This document shows, piece by piece, positions 43,449-52,798 of a DNA stretch of 64,000 nt; position 1 is the first letter of the stretch, and each line of letters begins with the position of its first letter. The notes below the pieces were generated by a model that saw only the letters and a list, made by a program, of their open reading frames with translations, had not been told where the DNA came from and made no database searches. This stretch comes from Ancylobacter novellus (GTDB lineage Bacteria; Pseudomonadota; Alphaproteobacteria; Rhizobiales; Xanthobacteraceae). A program made the translations under genes and the position numbers. Location of the stretch: contig QFQD01000057.1 of assembly GCA_003241485.1 (NCBI GenBank), positions 1 to 64,000 of the forward strand, in the 5' to 3' direction.

Positions 43449-44450
43449 TCACAGCATGCTGGGCAGCACACGGTCAGGCGGACGGTGACCGTCCATGAAC
43501 GCCTTGATGTTGACGATGACCTTCTCGCCGGTGTCGACGCGCGCCTCGACGGTGGCCGAGCCCATATGCGGCAGCAGCACCACCTTGCCGGCGCGCGCGA
43601 GCTTTAGCAGCTTCGGACTCACCGCCGGCTCGCGCTCGAACACGTCGAGGCCGGCGCCGGCGATCTCGCCATTCTCGATCATGCGGATCAGCGCATGCTC
43701 GTCGATGACCTCGCCGCGCGCGGTGTTGACGATGTAGGCGTCCGGCCGGATCAGCTTGAGCCGGCGGGCGGACAGGAGATGGAAGGTGCCCGGCGTATGC
43801 GGGCAGTTGACGGACAATATGTCCATCCGCGCCAGCATCTGGTCGAGGCTGTCCCAATAGGTCGCCTCAAGTTCATCCTCGATATGGGCCGGCAGGGGGC
43901 GACGATTGTGGTAGTGGATCTGCAGGCCGAAAGCCTTGGCACGCCGTGCCACCGCCTGGCCGATGCGCCCCATGCCGATGATGCCGAGCCGCTTGCCCCA
44001 GATGCGATGGCCGAGCATCCAGGTCGGGGACCAGCCGGGCCAGGCGCCGTCGTCGCTGGTGATAAGCGCCGCACCTTCGGTCAGCCGGCGCGGCACGGCG
44101 AGGATCAGCGCCATGGTCATGTCGGCGGTATCTTCGGTGAGCACACCCGGCGTGTTGGTGATGGTGATGCCGCGCGCCGTCGCCGCCGCAACGTCGATAT
44201 GGTCGACGCCGTTGCCGAAATTGGCGATCAGCTTGAGATTCGGGCCCGCCGCCTCGATCACCCTGGCATCGATGCGGTCGCAGATCGCCGGCACCAGCAC
44301 GTCGGCGCTCGCCATCGCTTCGGCCAGCTGCGCCTGCGACATCGGCACATCCTCGACATTGAGGCGTGCGTCGAAGAGTTCGCGCATCCGGGTTTCGATT
44401 TTGTCAGGCAATCTGCGCGTGACAACAACCAGCGGCTTTTTGCGGGCCAT
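43449..44450 (-). CDS. D-2-hydroxyacid dehydrogenase (glyoxylate/hydroxypyruvate reductase-like)
   Basis: An NAD(P)-dependent reductase of 333 residues. The cofactor site is LGIIGMGRIGQAVA near 155-170. The catalytic set is Arg in NTARGEVIDE (about 240), Glu in GLDVFEREP (about 270) and His in LLPHMGSAT (about 290). TNTPGVLTEDTADMTM near 100 is usual for GyaR/GhrB types. ATG 44450 has GGGGAG six bases upstream; the open frame extends further but lacks such a site. It converges with moeB. Substrate glyoxylate or hydroxypyruvate is likely on family grounds. Confidence 0.87.
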   Translation of the reverse strand: MARKKPLVVVTRRLPDKIETRMRELFDARLNVEDVPMSQAQLAEAMASADVLVPAICDRIDARVIEAAGPNLKLIANFGNGVDHIDVAAATARGITITNTPGVLTEDTADMTMALILAVPRRLTEGAALITSDDGAWPGWSPTWMLGHRIWGKRLGIIGMGRIGQAVARRAKAFGLQIHYHNRRPLPAHIEDELEATYWDSLDQMLARMDILSVNCPHTPGTFHLLSARRLKLIRPDAYIVNTARGEVIDEHALIRMIENGEIAGAGLDVFEREPAVSPKLLKLARAGKVVLLPHMGSATVEARVDTGEKVIVNIKAFMDGHRPPDRVLPSML

Positions 44451-44639
44451 GTCACTCCCCGTGCGAATAGCTGTCGGCATCAAGCTCCCGTTAACGCTGA
44501 GGGCACACACTCGCGCCGTCGGGGTGTTGCGTTCCTTAGCAGACGGGTCCGTGAAACACAAAAATGTACCGGATTGAGGTGCAGGCGTTGCCTCGCAGAT
44601 GGCGCACACCAATGCGCCCAGATATCGACGAACGGTTGA

Positions 44640-45266
44640 ATGGACGGAATGATGCGTAAGACATGGCTTCGGATTGGGGCGAGGCTCCGCAGCCATAAGG
44701 ATCTGGGACGGCAGATCGGGAACGGCAGCGCGCTGGCGCTGGCGGCGGCTTTGCTCGTGTTACTGCCCGCCGCCGCCCCGGCATCGGCGCAAGAGACGGA
44801 GGCCGGCGCGGCTGATTCCAAGGGGCCTGTCGGGCGCGCCAGCGGGCTGCCCGTGCCGCGCTTCCTCAGCCTCAAGGCCGACAAGGTTAATGTGCGTTCG
44901 GGCCCGACACGCGACCACGGCGTCGCCTGGGTATTCACCCGCGCGGGTCTGCCGGTCGAGGTCACTGCGGAGTTCGAGACGTGGCGCCGCATCCGTGATT
45001 CGGACGGCGCGGAGGGCTGGGTTTACCATTCGATGCTGTCGGGTCGGCGCACCGCTCTGGTGAACCCCTGGGCCAAGAACGAATCGACGGCGCTTTATGC
45101 GGCGCCCGAGAAGGATGCCGCCGTGCGCGCCCGGCTGGAGCCCGGCGTGCTCGGCAAGGTCGATCACTGCGACGGCAAATGGTGCCGCTTCTTCGACAAT
45201 GGCTTCGACGGCTTCGTGGAGCAGGAAAAGCTCTGGGGCGTCTATCCCGGCGAGAAATTCGACTGA
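44640..45266 (+). CDS. Secreted SH3-domain protein
   Basis: A 208-residue exported protein. A long signal segment (core LALAAALLVLLPAAAPASA, cleavage after ASA at about residue 50) follows a basic start. Two bacterial SH3 repeats come next: LKADKVNVRSGPTRDHGVAWVF to GWVYHSML, and ALYAAPEKDAAVRARLEPGV to GFVEQEKLWGVYPGE. The type is COG3807, often encoded beside the hydroxyacid dehydrogenase in Hyphomicrobiales. It may bind peptidoglycan. Starts at 44649 or 44652 are equally possible. It converges with irr, with a terminator between. Confidence 0.85.
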   Translation: MDGMMRKTWLRIGARLRSHKDLGRQIGNGSALALAAALLVLLPAAAPASAQETEAGAADSKGPVGRASGLPVPRFLSLKADKVNVRSGPTRDHGVAWVFTRAGLPVEVTAEFETWRRIRDSDGAEGWVYHSMLSGRRTALVNPWAKNESTALYAAPEKDAAVRARLEPGVLGKVDHCDGKWCRFFDNGFDGFVEQEKLWGVYPGEKFD

Positions 45267-45324
45267 GGCGACGGCGGCGCGGGGCGGACGGCGACGCGCT
45301 CAATCCGCATGGTACGCCCAAACG

Positions 45325-45351
45325 AAAAAGGCCGGTCTCACGACCGGCCTT
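45325..45351 (-). terminator. Rho-independent terminator after irr
   Basis: AAGGCCGGTC and GACCGGCCTT (10 bp, perfect) with a 4-base loop. On the minus strand it is followed by TTTTT, about 20 bases after the irr stop at 45372. It can also end plus-strand transcripts from the SH3 gene. Confidence 0.85.
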
Positions 45352-45371
45352 CGGAAACGCTGTGGGAACGA

Positions 45372-45861
45372 TCAGGAGCGGCGCTTGGGGCGCAGGCGCA
45401 CCACCACGTCGACGCGGGCGACTTCATAACCCTCCGGCGGCTCCGGAATGCGCTCCACCTCAACGGCAGCGCTGGGAATATCGAGAAGGTTGTTCTCGCC
45501 TTCCATGAAGAAGTGGTGGTGATGCCAGCTCGCGCAGCAGGCCGACCTCGGTGAACTGATGCAGCGTGTTGTACACGGTGGCCAGCGAGACCGGGAAACG
45601 CGCCTTGATGGCTTCCTCATGCAGGATTTCCGCAGAGACATGCCGGTCGCCCTTGGCGAACAGCAGCCAGCCGAGCGCCAGGCGCTGGCGGGTCGGGCGC
45701 AGGCCGACATCGCGCAGCATGTGGCGCACGTCGTGGAACGGACAGCCGGTCCGGCCGCTGCCAGCCCCATCCCGCAGCTTGGCGACCGGGAGAACGGGTT
45801 CGCCCTCGTCCATCACGACGCGGGAAACTGCAATTGGGTGGGGGCGAAAGATTTCGCTCAT
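45372..45861 (-). pseudogene. irr: Irr, iron/haem-responsive regulator (Fur family), with internal out-of-frame deletion
   Basis: The first frame starts at ATG 45861 and carries the haem regulatory Cys-Pro (GCPFHDV) and the complete winged helix (LRPTRQRLALGWLLF to VSLATVYNTLHQFTEVGLL). The second frame, ending at 45372, carries the haem-binding HHHHFF and then NNLLDIP, EPPEGYEVARVDVVVRLR. Both parts are well conserved, but about 14 residues that normally lie between REL-A and HHHFF are missing. The join near 45525 is out of frame, so the missing length is not a multiple of three. Irr controls haem synthesis and iron uptake and is degraded or inactivated with haem. The position beside fabA is the normal one. 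Either the gene is broken or the assembly is wrong here. Confidence 0.85.
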
Positions 45862-46268
45862 CTCGACTTCCGACTACCGTAGCCCGGGCGACCCGGCTCC
45901 CGTTTCCGGGAATCCGCGACGCGCGATCCGTCATGTGACAATTGGCGCCGCGACTAAGCTCCGCCAGCGGCACCCTGTTTTTCACTTGCAGTATATCTGT
46001 ACGCAATCCGCCGGGGCAATATCGTGGCGAATGATCGTAATCATTCCAATCTGTCGCGCGCCGGCTTCGGGCGGAGATGGCGTCACACCCGTGACATTTT
46101 GGTTTTCGCCGGGCGGACTGCCAGCTTTGAGCCCGCCTGACCGTGTGATAGGAAGCGCAGCGATCGACGGCCAGCCTTCGGGTGCGAACCGTCTTTCGCA
46201 ACGGCGGCAAGACCGCTCACAGGGTGCCGCGCAAGGCAGAAGAAACAACGTTGGGTGATACGGGGACG
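45862..46268. other. Divergent regulatory region between irr and fabA
   Basis: No gene is supported in these 407 bases; frames here are shadows or upstream extensions of fabA. It must hold the promoters of irr (minus) and fabA (plus). AATGAT and ATCATT with four bases between (46030-46045) form a palindrome close to metal-regulator sites. Confidence 0.55.
46030..46045. promoter_or_regulatory. AT-rich palindrome, candidate Fur/Irr-type box
   Basis: AATGAT-CGTA-ATCATT, perfect 6-bp arms, about 170 bases before the irr start and 225 before fabA. It resembles the centre of Fur-type boxes but has wider spacing. It may mediate autoregulation of irr. Confidence 0.35.
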
Positions 46269-46775
46269 ATGGTCGAGCGCCAGTCTAGCTTCAGTTACGA
46301 GGAACTGCTCGCGTGCGGGCGCGGTGAGCTTTTCGGACCGGGCAATGCCCAGCTTCCTGCCCCGCCCATGCTCATGTTCGATCGCATCACCGAGATTTCG
46401 GAGACCGGCGGACCGAACGGCAAGGGCCATGTGCGGGCCGAGCTCGACGTCAATCCGGACCTCTGGTTCTTCGCCTGCCACTTCATCGGCGATCCGGTGA
46501 TGCCCGGCTGCCTCGGCCTCGATGCTCTGTGGCAGCTCGTCGGCTTCCATCTCGGCTGGCTCGGCGCTCCCGGGCGCGGACGGGCCCTTGGCGCCGGCGA
46601 GATCAAGTTCTCCGGCCAGGTGCTGCCGACGGTCAAGAAGGTCGTCTACGGCATCGACTTCAAGCGCGTCATGCGCTCGAAGCTGGTGCTCGGCATCGCC
46701 GATGGCTGGCTTGAAGCCGATGGCGAAGTCATCTATCGCGCCGGCGATCTGAAGGTCGGCCTGTTCCAGTCCTGA
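46269..46775 (+). CDS. fabA: 3-hydroxydecanoyl-ACP dehydratase/isomerase FabA
   Basis: A 168-residue hot-dog enzyme. The active-site pair is His71 in FFACHFIGDPVMPG and Asp85 in LGLDALWQL, almost the E. coli numbering. It makes trans-2-decenoyl-ACP and isomerises it to the cis-3 form, the entry point of anaerobic unsaturated fatty-acid synthesis. The length is the family norm. ATG 46269 is chosen by comparison with the family N-terminus; an ATG 87 bases upstream gives an atypical extension. It heads fabA-fabB-fabI. Confidence 0.95.
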   Translation: MVERQSSFSYEELLACGRGELFGPGNAQLPAPPMLMFDRITEISETGGPNGKGHVRAELDVNPDLWFFACHFIGDPVMPGCLGLDALWQLVGFHLGWLGAPGRGRALGAGEIKFSGQVLPTVKKVVYGIDFKRVMRSKLVLGIADGWLEADGEVIYRAGDLKVGLFQS

Positions 46776-46839
46776 TGGACGGACCTTGCGGAGCGCCGCG
46801 CGCGGCGCCATCTCGCCTGCTTTGAAGGAAAGGAAGCCT

Positions 46840-48063
46840 ATGCGCCGCGTTGTCGTAACCGGAATGGGCATCGTCTCGTCGATCGGCAACTCCACCCAGG
46901 AGGTGCTGGCCTCGCTGCGCGAGGGCAAGAGCGGCATCACCCGCTCGCAGAGCTATGTCGACCTCGGCTTCCGCAGCCAGGTCTATGGCGCGCCCGATCT
47001 CGATGCGAGCGCCATCGTCGACCGCCGCGCCATGCGCTTCCACGGCGGCGGCACCGCGTGGAACCATGTTGCGATGGAGCAGGCCATCCGCGACGCGGGC
47101 CTTGAGGAGCATGAGATTTCCAACGAGCGCACCGGCCTCGTCATGGGATCGGGCGGCTCCTCCACCCGCACCATCGTCGAGGCCGCCGACATTACCCGCA
47201 AGAATGGCAGCCCCAAGCGGGTCGGCCCCTTCGCAGTGCCGAAGGCGATGGGCTCCACTGCCTCGGCCACGCTGTCGACCTGGTTCAAGATCAAGGGCGC
47301 GAGCTATTCCATCTCCGCCGCCTGCGCCACCACCAATATCTGCATCGGCAACGCCGCCGAGCAGATCCAGTGGGGCAAGCAGGACATCATGTTCGCCGGC
47401 GGCTGCGAGGATCTCGACTGGACCCTGTCGGACCTGTTCGACGCCATGGGCGCCATGTCCTCCGACTATAATGATCGCCCCGCGGTCGCTTCGCGTCCCT
47501 ATGACAAGAACCGCGACGGCTTCGTCATCTCCGGCGGCGCCGGCGTGCTGGTTCTGGAAGAACTGGAGCACGCCAAGGCCCGCGGCGCGCGCATCTATGC
47601 CGAGATCGTCGGATTTGGCGCCTCCTCGGACGGCGCCGACATGGTCGCTCCCTCGGGCGAGGGCGCAGCCCGCGCCATGCAGCTGGCGCTGAAGGGCCAG
47701 GGTGCGCCGATCGACTACATCAACCCGCACGCCACCTCGACCCCGGTCGGCGACCTCAAGGAAATCGAGGCGATCCGCGCGGTGTTCGGCGACAAGTGCC
47801 CGCCCATCTCGGCGACGAAGTCACTGACCGGCCATTCGCAGGGCGCCACCGGCGTGCACGAGGCGATCTACTCGATCCTGATGATGCAGAATGGCTTCAT
47901 CTCGGCGAGCGCGCATATCGACGAAATCGACCCGGCCTTTGCAGACATGCCGATCATGCGTGAGCGGGTCGACAATGTGAAGCTCGGCCGCGTGCTCTCC
48001 AACGGCTTCGGGTTCGGCGGCACCAACGCCGTTCTGGTACTTCAACACCCGGACGCGGCCTGA
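46840..48063 (+). CDS. fabB: 3-oxoacyl-ACP synthase I FabB
   Basis: A condensing enzyme of 407 residues. The nucleophile Cys is at about 162 in SISAACATTN; the two His are in NPHATSTPVGD (about 297) and TGHSQGATG (about 332), the triad of KAS I/II. The start MRRVVVTGMGIVSSIGN is standard. It extends the cis-3-decenoyl-ACP made by FabA. GGAA and AGGAAG stand just before ATG 46840. It is 64 bases downstream of fabA and 26 bases upstream of fabI, probably one operon. Confidence 0.95.
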   Translation: MRRVVVTGMGIVSSIGNSTQEVLASLREGKSGITRSQSYVDLGFRSQVYGAPDLDASAIVDRRAMRFHGGGTAWNHVAMEQAIRDAGLEEHEISNERTGLVMGSGGSSTRTIVEAADITRKNGSPKRVGPFAVPKAMGSTASATLSTWFKIKGASYSISAACATTNICIGNAAEQIQWGKQDIMFAGGCEDLDWTLSDLFDAMGAMSSDYNDRPAVASRPYDKNRDGFVISGGAGVLVLEELEHAKARGARIYAEIVGFGASSDGADMVAPSGEGAARAMQLALKGQGAPIDYINPHATSTPVGDLKEIEAIRAVFGDKCPPISATKSLTGHSQGATGVHEAIYSILMMQNGFISASAHIDEIDPAFADMPIMRERVDNVKLGRVLSNGFGFGGTNAVLVLQHPDAA

Positions 48064-48089
48064 CGGGACCCGCGCGGAAGGACATCGAT

Positions 48090-48929
48090 ATGAGCCTGAT
48101 GCAGGGCAAACGCGGCCTCATAATGGGTGTCGCGAACGATCACTCCATCGCCTGGGGCATCGCCAAGACGCTGGCTGGCCAGGGCGCGGAACTCGCCTTC
48201 ACCTATCAGGGCGAGGCTCTGGGCCGGCGCGTGAAGCCGCTGGCGGAAAGCTTGGGCAGCGATACGGTGCTGGCCTGCGATGTCGAGGATCTCGCATCGG
48301 TCGACGACACCTTTGCGGCACTGAAGGACAAATGGGGGACGATCGACTTCCTCGTCCACGCCATCGGATTTTCCGACAAGAACGAGTTGAAGGGCCGCTA
48401 CGCCGACACCACGCGCGCCAATTTCACCCGCACTATGGTGATTTCCTGCTTCTCCTTCACGGAGCTCGCCAAGCGCGCGGCGGCGATCATGCCCAATGGG
48501 GGATCGCTCATCACCCTGACCTATGGCGGCTCGACCCGCGTCATGCCGAACTACAACGTCATGGGCGTGGCCAAGGCGGCGCTGGAGGCGAGCGTGCGCT
48601 ATCTCGCCGCCGACTACGGCCCGCACGGCATCCGCGTGAACGCCATTTCCGCCGGCCCCATCCGCACGCTGGCCGGCGCGGGCATCGCCGATGCGCGACT
48701 GATGTTCAACTACCAGAAGCGCCACGCGCCGCTGCGCCGCACCGTCACCATCGATGAGGTCGGCGGTTCCGCGCTCTACCTTCTCTCCGATCTTTCGACC
48801 GGCGTGACCGGCGAGGTCCACTTCGTCGATTCCGGCTACAACATTATCTCGATGCCGCATCCGGACGCGCTGAAGACCATCGAGGATGCCGAGGAGCGTG
48901 CCGCTGGCGGAGAGGCTGCGGCAGAGTAG
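48090..48929 (+). CDS. fabI: Enoyl-ACP reductase FabI
   Basis: An NADH-dependent reductase of 279 residues in the SDR superfamily. The nucleotide site has the divergent FabI form GVANDHSIAWGIA (about 13-25). The catalytic Tyr-x6-Lys is YNVMGVAK (about 156-163), with LTYGGS before it. The end FVDSGYNIISMPHPD is typical. It performs the last step of each elongation cycle and is the target of triclosan-type inhibitors. GGAAGGAC precedes the ATG. Confidence 0.95.
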   Translation: MSLMQGKRGLIMGVANDHSIAWGIAKTLAGQGAELAFTYQGEALGRRVKPLAESLGSDTVLACDVEDLASVDDTFAALKDKWGTIDFLVHAIGFSDKNELKGRYADTTRANFTRTMVISCFSFTELAKRAAAIMPNGGSLITLTYGGSTRVMPNYNVMGVAKAALEASVRYLAADYGPHGIRVNAISAGPIRTLAGAGIADARLMFNYQKRHAPLRRTVTIDEVGGSALYLLSDLSTGVTGEVHFVDSGYNIISMPHPDALKTIEDAEERAAGGEAAAE

Positions 48930-49041
48930 CGAGCAGCCCCCTAAGTGGCATCTTGATGTTGTCCATCACTGCCTTAAATTGACCTGGGGGCACATCCCTG
49001 GGTGGCGGCCGGCCAGCGGTCGTGGCAGCGGAACGGGTAGC

Positions 49042-50252
49042 ATGGGCGGGCCTACGGATGAAGCCGACATTTCCGGTTCGCTGAAGCGGATTCTGGAGGT
49101 CATCCGCCGGCATCTGGGCATGGAAGTCGCCTACATCTCCGAGTTCATCGGCAGCCGCGCCGTTTTCCGGGCCGTGGACGCCCCTGGCCTTGAGGCGATG
49201 ATCAAGGTCGGCGATTCCGTTTCCCTCGACGATGTGTACTGCCGGCACATCCTTGCGGGCCGCTTGCCCGAGTTCATACCGGACACCTCGTCGGAACCGG
49301 TCGCGATGGCTCTGCCGATCACGCGGAACCTGCCGATTGGCAAGCATCTCAGCGTGCCGCTCAAGCTGCGGAACGGCAACGTCTACGGCATGTTCTGCTG
49401 CCTCGGCCCACAGCCCGATCATACGCTGCATGCCCGCGACCTCCAGACGATGAAGGCCTTCGCGGAGCTTGCAGCGCTCGACATCGAGCAGGCCCTGACC
49501 GTTCAGCGCACCTTCGACGCAAAGCGCGACCGCGTTCGGAAAGCCATCGACGAGCACGAGATCTCGATTGTTTATCAGCCGATCTGGCATGTCGCGACGG
49601 GCCGCCCGATCGGCCTCGAATGCCTGTCGCGCTTCTCCGCCCTCCCCTTGCGCCCGCCAAACGAATGGATCGCGGAAGCGGCCGAAACCGGGCTGGGCGT
49701 CGAGCTTGAAATGGCGGCGATCAAGCTGGCGATGTCATCACTGCCGAGCTTTCCGCCCGAGGCTTATCTCGCCGTGAATGCCTCGCCGGCGACGATACTG
49801 AGCCCAGAACTAAGCGAGACGCTCGCCACACTCCCAGTGGAGCGCATCGTCGTGGAACTGACCGAGCACGAGATGGTGGAGAGCTACAACGAGATCATCG
49901 CCACTCTTCAACCGTTCAGGACCCGGGGCCTGAGGCTCGCCGTGGACGACGCCGGCACGGGATATTCCAGCCTCCAGCACATTCTCTATCTGCGCCCGGA
50001 CCTCATCAAGCTGGACATGAACCTCACGCGGAGCATCGATCTCGACCCCTCACGGCGTGCGCTCGCCTCCGCCCTGGTCAAGTTCGCCCGCGAAACCAAC
50101 GCCCGGATCATCGCGAAGGCGTGGAGACAGACGCCGAGCTGACGACGCTGCGCCAGCTCGGGATCGAGAAGGTACAGGGCTATCTTCTCGGGCGCCCGGA
50201 ACCTCTCGCCGCCGCGATGCGGATCTTCGAGACCGACAACAGGGCCGCTTGA
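49042..50252 (+). pseudogene. GAF-EAL domain protein (cyclic-di-GMP phosphodiesterase type), frameshifted near the end
   Basis: The start region (about 1-150) is a GAF-like sensor (LGMEVAYISEFIGSRAVFRAV, MALPITRNLPIGKHLSVPL). The EAL domain follows, with ECLSRF in place of EAL, the metal ligands VNASP and ELTEHE, and VDDAGTGYSSL. In the first frame the protein ends at 50142 just after ARIIA; the conserved continuation (GVETDAELTTLRQLGIEKVQGYLLGRP) is one frame away and ends at 50252. A lost G near 50117 (GCGAAGG instead of GCGGAAGG) explains it. As read, the last strand and helix of the barrel are missing and activity is doubtful. It follows fabI after about 110 bases. Confidence 0.8.
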
Positions 50253-50265
50253 GGCAGCCCCGTCC

Positions 50266-51117
50266 TCAAGCCCGAAGCGCGATCCGGTATTCGTGGGCTG
50301 GGTAAACGCCGAGAATGCGCACTTCCTTGGAGAAGAACGACAGCTCTTCCAGCGCCAGCTTCAGCGAGTGGTCGTCGGGGTGGCCATCGACGTCGGCATA
50401 GAACTGGGTGGCGAAGAACTCACCGTCCAGCTGATAGGATTCCAGCTTGGTCATGTTCACGCCATTGGTCGCAAAACCGCCCAGCGCCTTGTAGAGCGCG
50501 GCCGGTACGTTGCGTACGCGGAACACGAAGGTCGTCACCGTCGGCCCGTTATTGGCCGGCGCCCAGTCGCCCTCGCGGGCGAGGATGATGAAGCGCGTGG
50601 TGTTGTGCGAATCGTCCTCGATGTTTTCGGCGATGATGTCGAGCCCGTAGATCTCGGCGGCGAGCCGCGAGGCGATGGCCGCGCGCGTCGGGTCGCCGGA
50701 CTCCGCCACCAGACGCGCCGATCCCGCCGTATCGGCGCCGACGATTGCCTTGAGGCCGAGCTTACGGATCATGTTGCGGCACTGGCCCAGCGCCATGACA
50801 TGGCTTTCCGCCGACTTCACCGTCGCCAGCGAGGCACCCGGCACCGCCATCAGCTGGTGCGACAGCGGCAGGAAGAACTCGCCGATGATGGTCAGCCCCG
50901 AGGTCGGCATCAGGTGATGGATGTCGGCCACACGCCCGGCGATCGAGTTCTCGATCGGGATCATGCCGAGATCGGCCTCGCCGTTCTTCAGCGCGGCGAA
51001 GGCATCCTCGAACGTCGCGCACGGCACCGCCTCATGATCGGGGAAGACCTCGCGGCAGGCGATGTGCGAATTGGCGCCCGGCTCGCCCTGGAAGACGACG
51101 GTGCGGCGGGTGGTCAT
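50266..51117 (-). CDS. pheA: Prephenate dehydratase PheA
   Basis: A 283-residue mono-functional enzyme. The catalytic phrase NTTRF is at about 172-176, and IPIENSIAGRV at about 54 is the substrate loop. A C-terminal ACT domain (about 195-275) has the phenylalanine-binding phrase as NMTKLESYQL. It converts prephenate to phenylpyruvate, the last committed step to phenylalanine, and is inhibited by phenylalanine. The start overlaps the kdsB stop (ATGA). The kdsB-pheA order is common in Hyphomicrobiales. Confidence 0.94.
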   Translation of the reverse strand: MTTRRTVVFQGEPGANSHIACREVFPDHEAVPCATFEDAFAALKNGEADLGMIPIENSIAGRVADIHHLMPTSGLTIIGEFFLPLSHQLMAVPGASLATVKSAESHVMALGQCRNMIRKLGLKAIVGADTAGSARLVAESGDPTRAAIASRLAAEIYGLDIIAENIEDDSHNTTRFIILAREGDWAPANNGPTVTTFVFRVRNVPAALYKALGGFATNGVNMTKLESYQLDGEFFATQFYADVDGHPDDHSLKLALEELSFFSKEVRILGVYPAHEYRIALRA

Positions 51118-51872
51118 AGGCTGTTTCCTTCAGCTTCATGCGCGAGCAGCGCGCGCGCCCGCTCCAGATCTTCCGGCGTATCGACGCCAAGCGGGACGGT
51201 ATCGACAATGGCGATGTCGATGCGCATGCCCGCCTCCAGCGCGCGCAGCTGCTCCAGCTTCTCGCGGCTCTCCAGCGGCGAGGGCGGCAGCGCGACGAAG
51301 CGCTCCAGCGCGCTGCGGCGATAGGCATAGAGCCCGATGTGGTGGAACAGCGGACCCTCGCCATAAGGGGCTGTCGCACGGGTGAAATAAAGCGCGCGCA
51401 GATGCGCCGGCGCGAGAGGACTGCCTACCGCCTTCACCACGTTCGGGTTGCTGCGTTCCGCCTCGACCGTGATTTCGGCGGCAAGGGTCCCGATGTCGAC
51501 GGCCGGGTCGTCCAGCAGGTCCAGCGCTGCGCGGATCAACACCGGATCGATCGTGGGCAGGTCGCCCTGCACGTTGACGACGCGGGTGGCCCGGCCCTCG
51601 GGATCGATATGGCCAAGCGCCTCGAAGATTCGGTCGGAACCCGAGGCATGGTCGGATCGGGTCATCACGACCTCGAATCCGGCCGCAGACACGGCGTCAC
51701 GCACAGCTTCGTCATCGGTTGCGACCACAACGCGGCCGATATCTGCCGCGGCGGAACGCCGCGCCACCTCGACGATCATCGGGCGGCCGCCGACATCGGC
51801 AAGCGGCTTGCCTGGCAGCCGTGTCGAGGCCATGCGGGCTGGAATAAGAATAAGTACGTCCTGAGAGGACAT
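51114..51872 (-). CDS. kdsB: 3-deoxy-manno-octulosonate cytidylyltransferase KdsB
   Basis: A cytoplasmic nucleotidyltransferase of 252 residues. It begins ILIPARMASTRLPGKPLADV, the CTP-binding loop, and has VVVATDDEAV (about 50), SDHASGSDRI (about 78) and VNVQGDLP (about 100) with the metal-binding Asp. HHIGLYAYR (about 180) is the KDO-binding region. It activates KDO as CMP-KDO for lipopolysaccharide synthesis. The length is normal. It shares a 4-base overlap with pheA, and its promoter lies in the region shared with the divergent cytochrome gene. Confidence 0.94.
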   Translation of the reverse strand: MSSQDVLILIPARMASTRLPGKPLADVGGRPMIVEVARRSAAADIGRVVVATDDEAVRDAVSAAGFEVVMTRSDHASGSDRIFEALGHIDPEGRATRVVNVQGDLPTIDPVLIRAALDLLDDPAVDIGTLAAEITVEAERSNPNVVKAVGSPLAPAHLRALYFTRATAPYGEGPLFHHIGLYAYRRSALERFVALPPSPLESREKLEQLRALEAGMRIDIAIVDTVPLGVDTPEDLERARALLAHEAEGNSL

Positions 51873-52096
51873 CGCCGCGCCTTCACGTAAGGTCCCGCGC
51901 TCGCCTGACCACCGCCCGGACGGCGAAAAGTGGCAATCGCGGCGCGCTTATACGGGTTGCACGTCAACCGTCAAAATGATTAGTTCCGCCGCGCGATTGG
52001 CGGCTGCGTCAGGTGGCTGCTACATTCGACAGGGGGCACCGGCGAACCGGCCGGAGGGGACGCCGCCCCCCGGGACTTTAGGGAGCGATATTTTCG

Positions 52097-52642
52097 ATGG
52101 ACAGCTTCGAGCTGAACAAGATTGCTGGTGCGGTTCTGGGCGTGCTGACCTTCACGCTCGGCTTGAACGTGTTCGCCGACATCCTGTTTTCCAGCCACGC
52201 GCCGGAGAAGCCGGGCTTCGAGATCGCCGTGCAGGAAGGCGGCAGCGGCGCGGCTCAGGCGGCAGCGCCGGCGGATGTGCCGATTGCCCAGCTGCTGGGC
52301 GCGGCGAGCGTCGAGAAGGGTGCCGCCATCGCCAAGAAGTGCGCGGCCTGCCATAATTTCGTGGAAGGCGCCGGCGCCAAGGTAGGCCCGGATCTCTACG
52401 GCATTGTCGGCCGCCCGGTGGCCAGCGCCGAAGGCTTTGCCTATTCGGCTTCGTTGAAGGCGCATGGCGGAAACTGGACCTTCCAGGACCTCTCGGACTT
52501 CATCAAGAACCCGAAGGCCGACATTCCCGGCACCGCCATGGGCTTCGCGGGTATCGCCAAGGAAACCGAGCGCGCCGATTTGCTGGTGTACCTCAACACC
52601 TTGTCGCACAACCCGCTGCCGCTTCCCGCGCCGGGCAATTGA
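52097..52642 (+). CDS. cycM: Membrane-anchored c-type cytochrome (CycM-like)
   Basis: A 181-residue protein. Residues about 9-31 form an uncleaved membrane anchor (IAGAVLGVLTFTLGLNVFADIL), followed by an Ala/Pro-rich linker. The haem domain has CAACH (about 82-86), GPDLYGIVGRPVAS and the Met ligand in GTAMGFAG (about 150). It carries electrons from the bc1 complex to the aa3 oxidase on the periplasmic side. The gene is divergent from kdsB, and a terminator follows. Confidence 0.93.
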   Translation: MDSFELNKIAGAVLGVLTFTLGLNVFADILFSSHAPEKPGFEIAVQEGGSGAAQAAAPADVPIAQLLGAASVEKGAAIAKKCAACHNFVEGAGAKVGPDLYGIVGRPVASAEGFAYSASLKAHGGNWTFQDLSDFIKNPKADIPGTAMGFAGIAKETERADLLVYLNTLSHNPLPLPAPGN

Positions 52643-52692
52643 CGGTGAGGCGGCGCGCCGCCTCTTCCCCTTTAGAAATTCACGTTTCCGTC

Positions 52693-52729
52693 AGGCCGGC
52701 GGCGCTTCGCGCCCCGGCCTTATTCTTTT
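52693..52729 (+). terminator. Rho-independent terminator after the cytochrome gene
   Basis: AGGCCGG and CCGGCCT arms (7 bp) enclose an inner GGCGC/GCGCC pair, followed by TTATTCTTTT. It lies 50 bases behind the cytochrome stop. Confidence 0.8.
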
Positions 52730-52798
52730 CGGAACGTAACAGTTCATAATCCCCGCCATCGGCTGCAGCCGCCGCGTGGTTTCGAGAAGGATGCCTGC

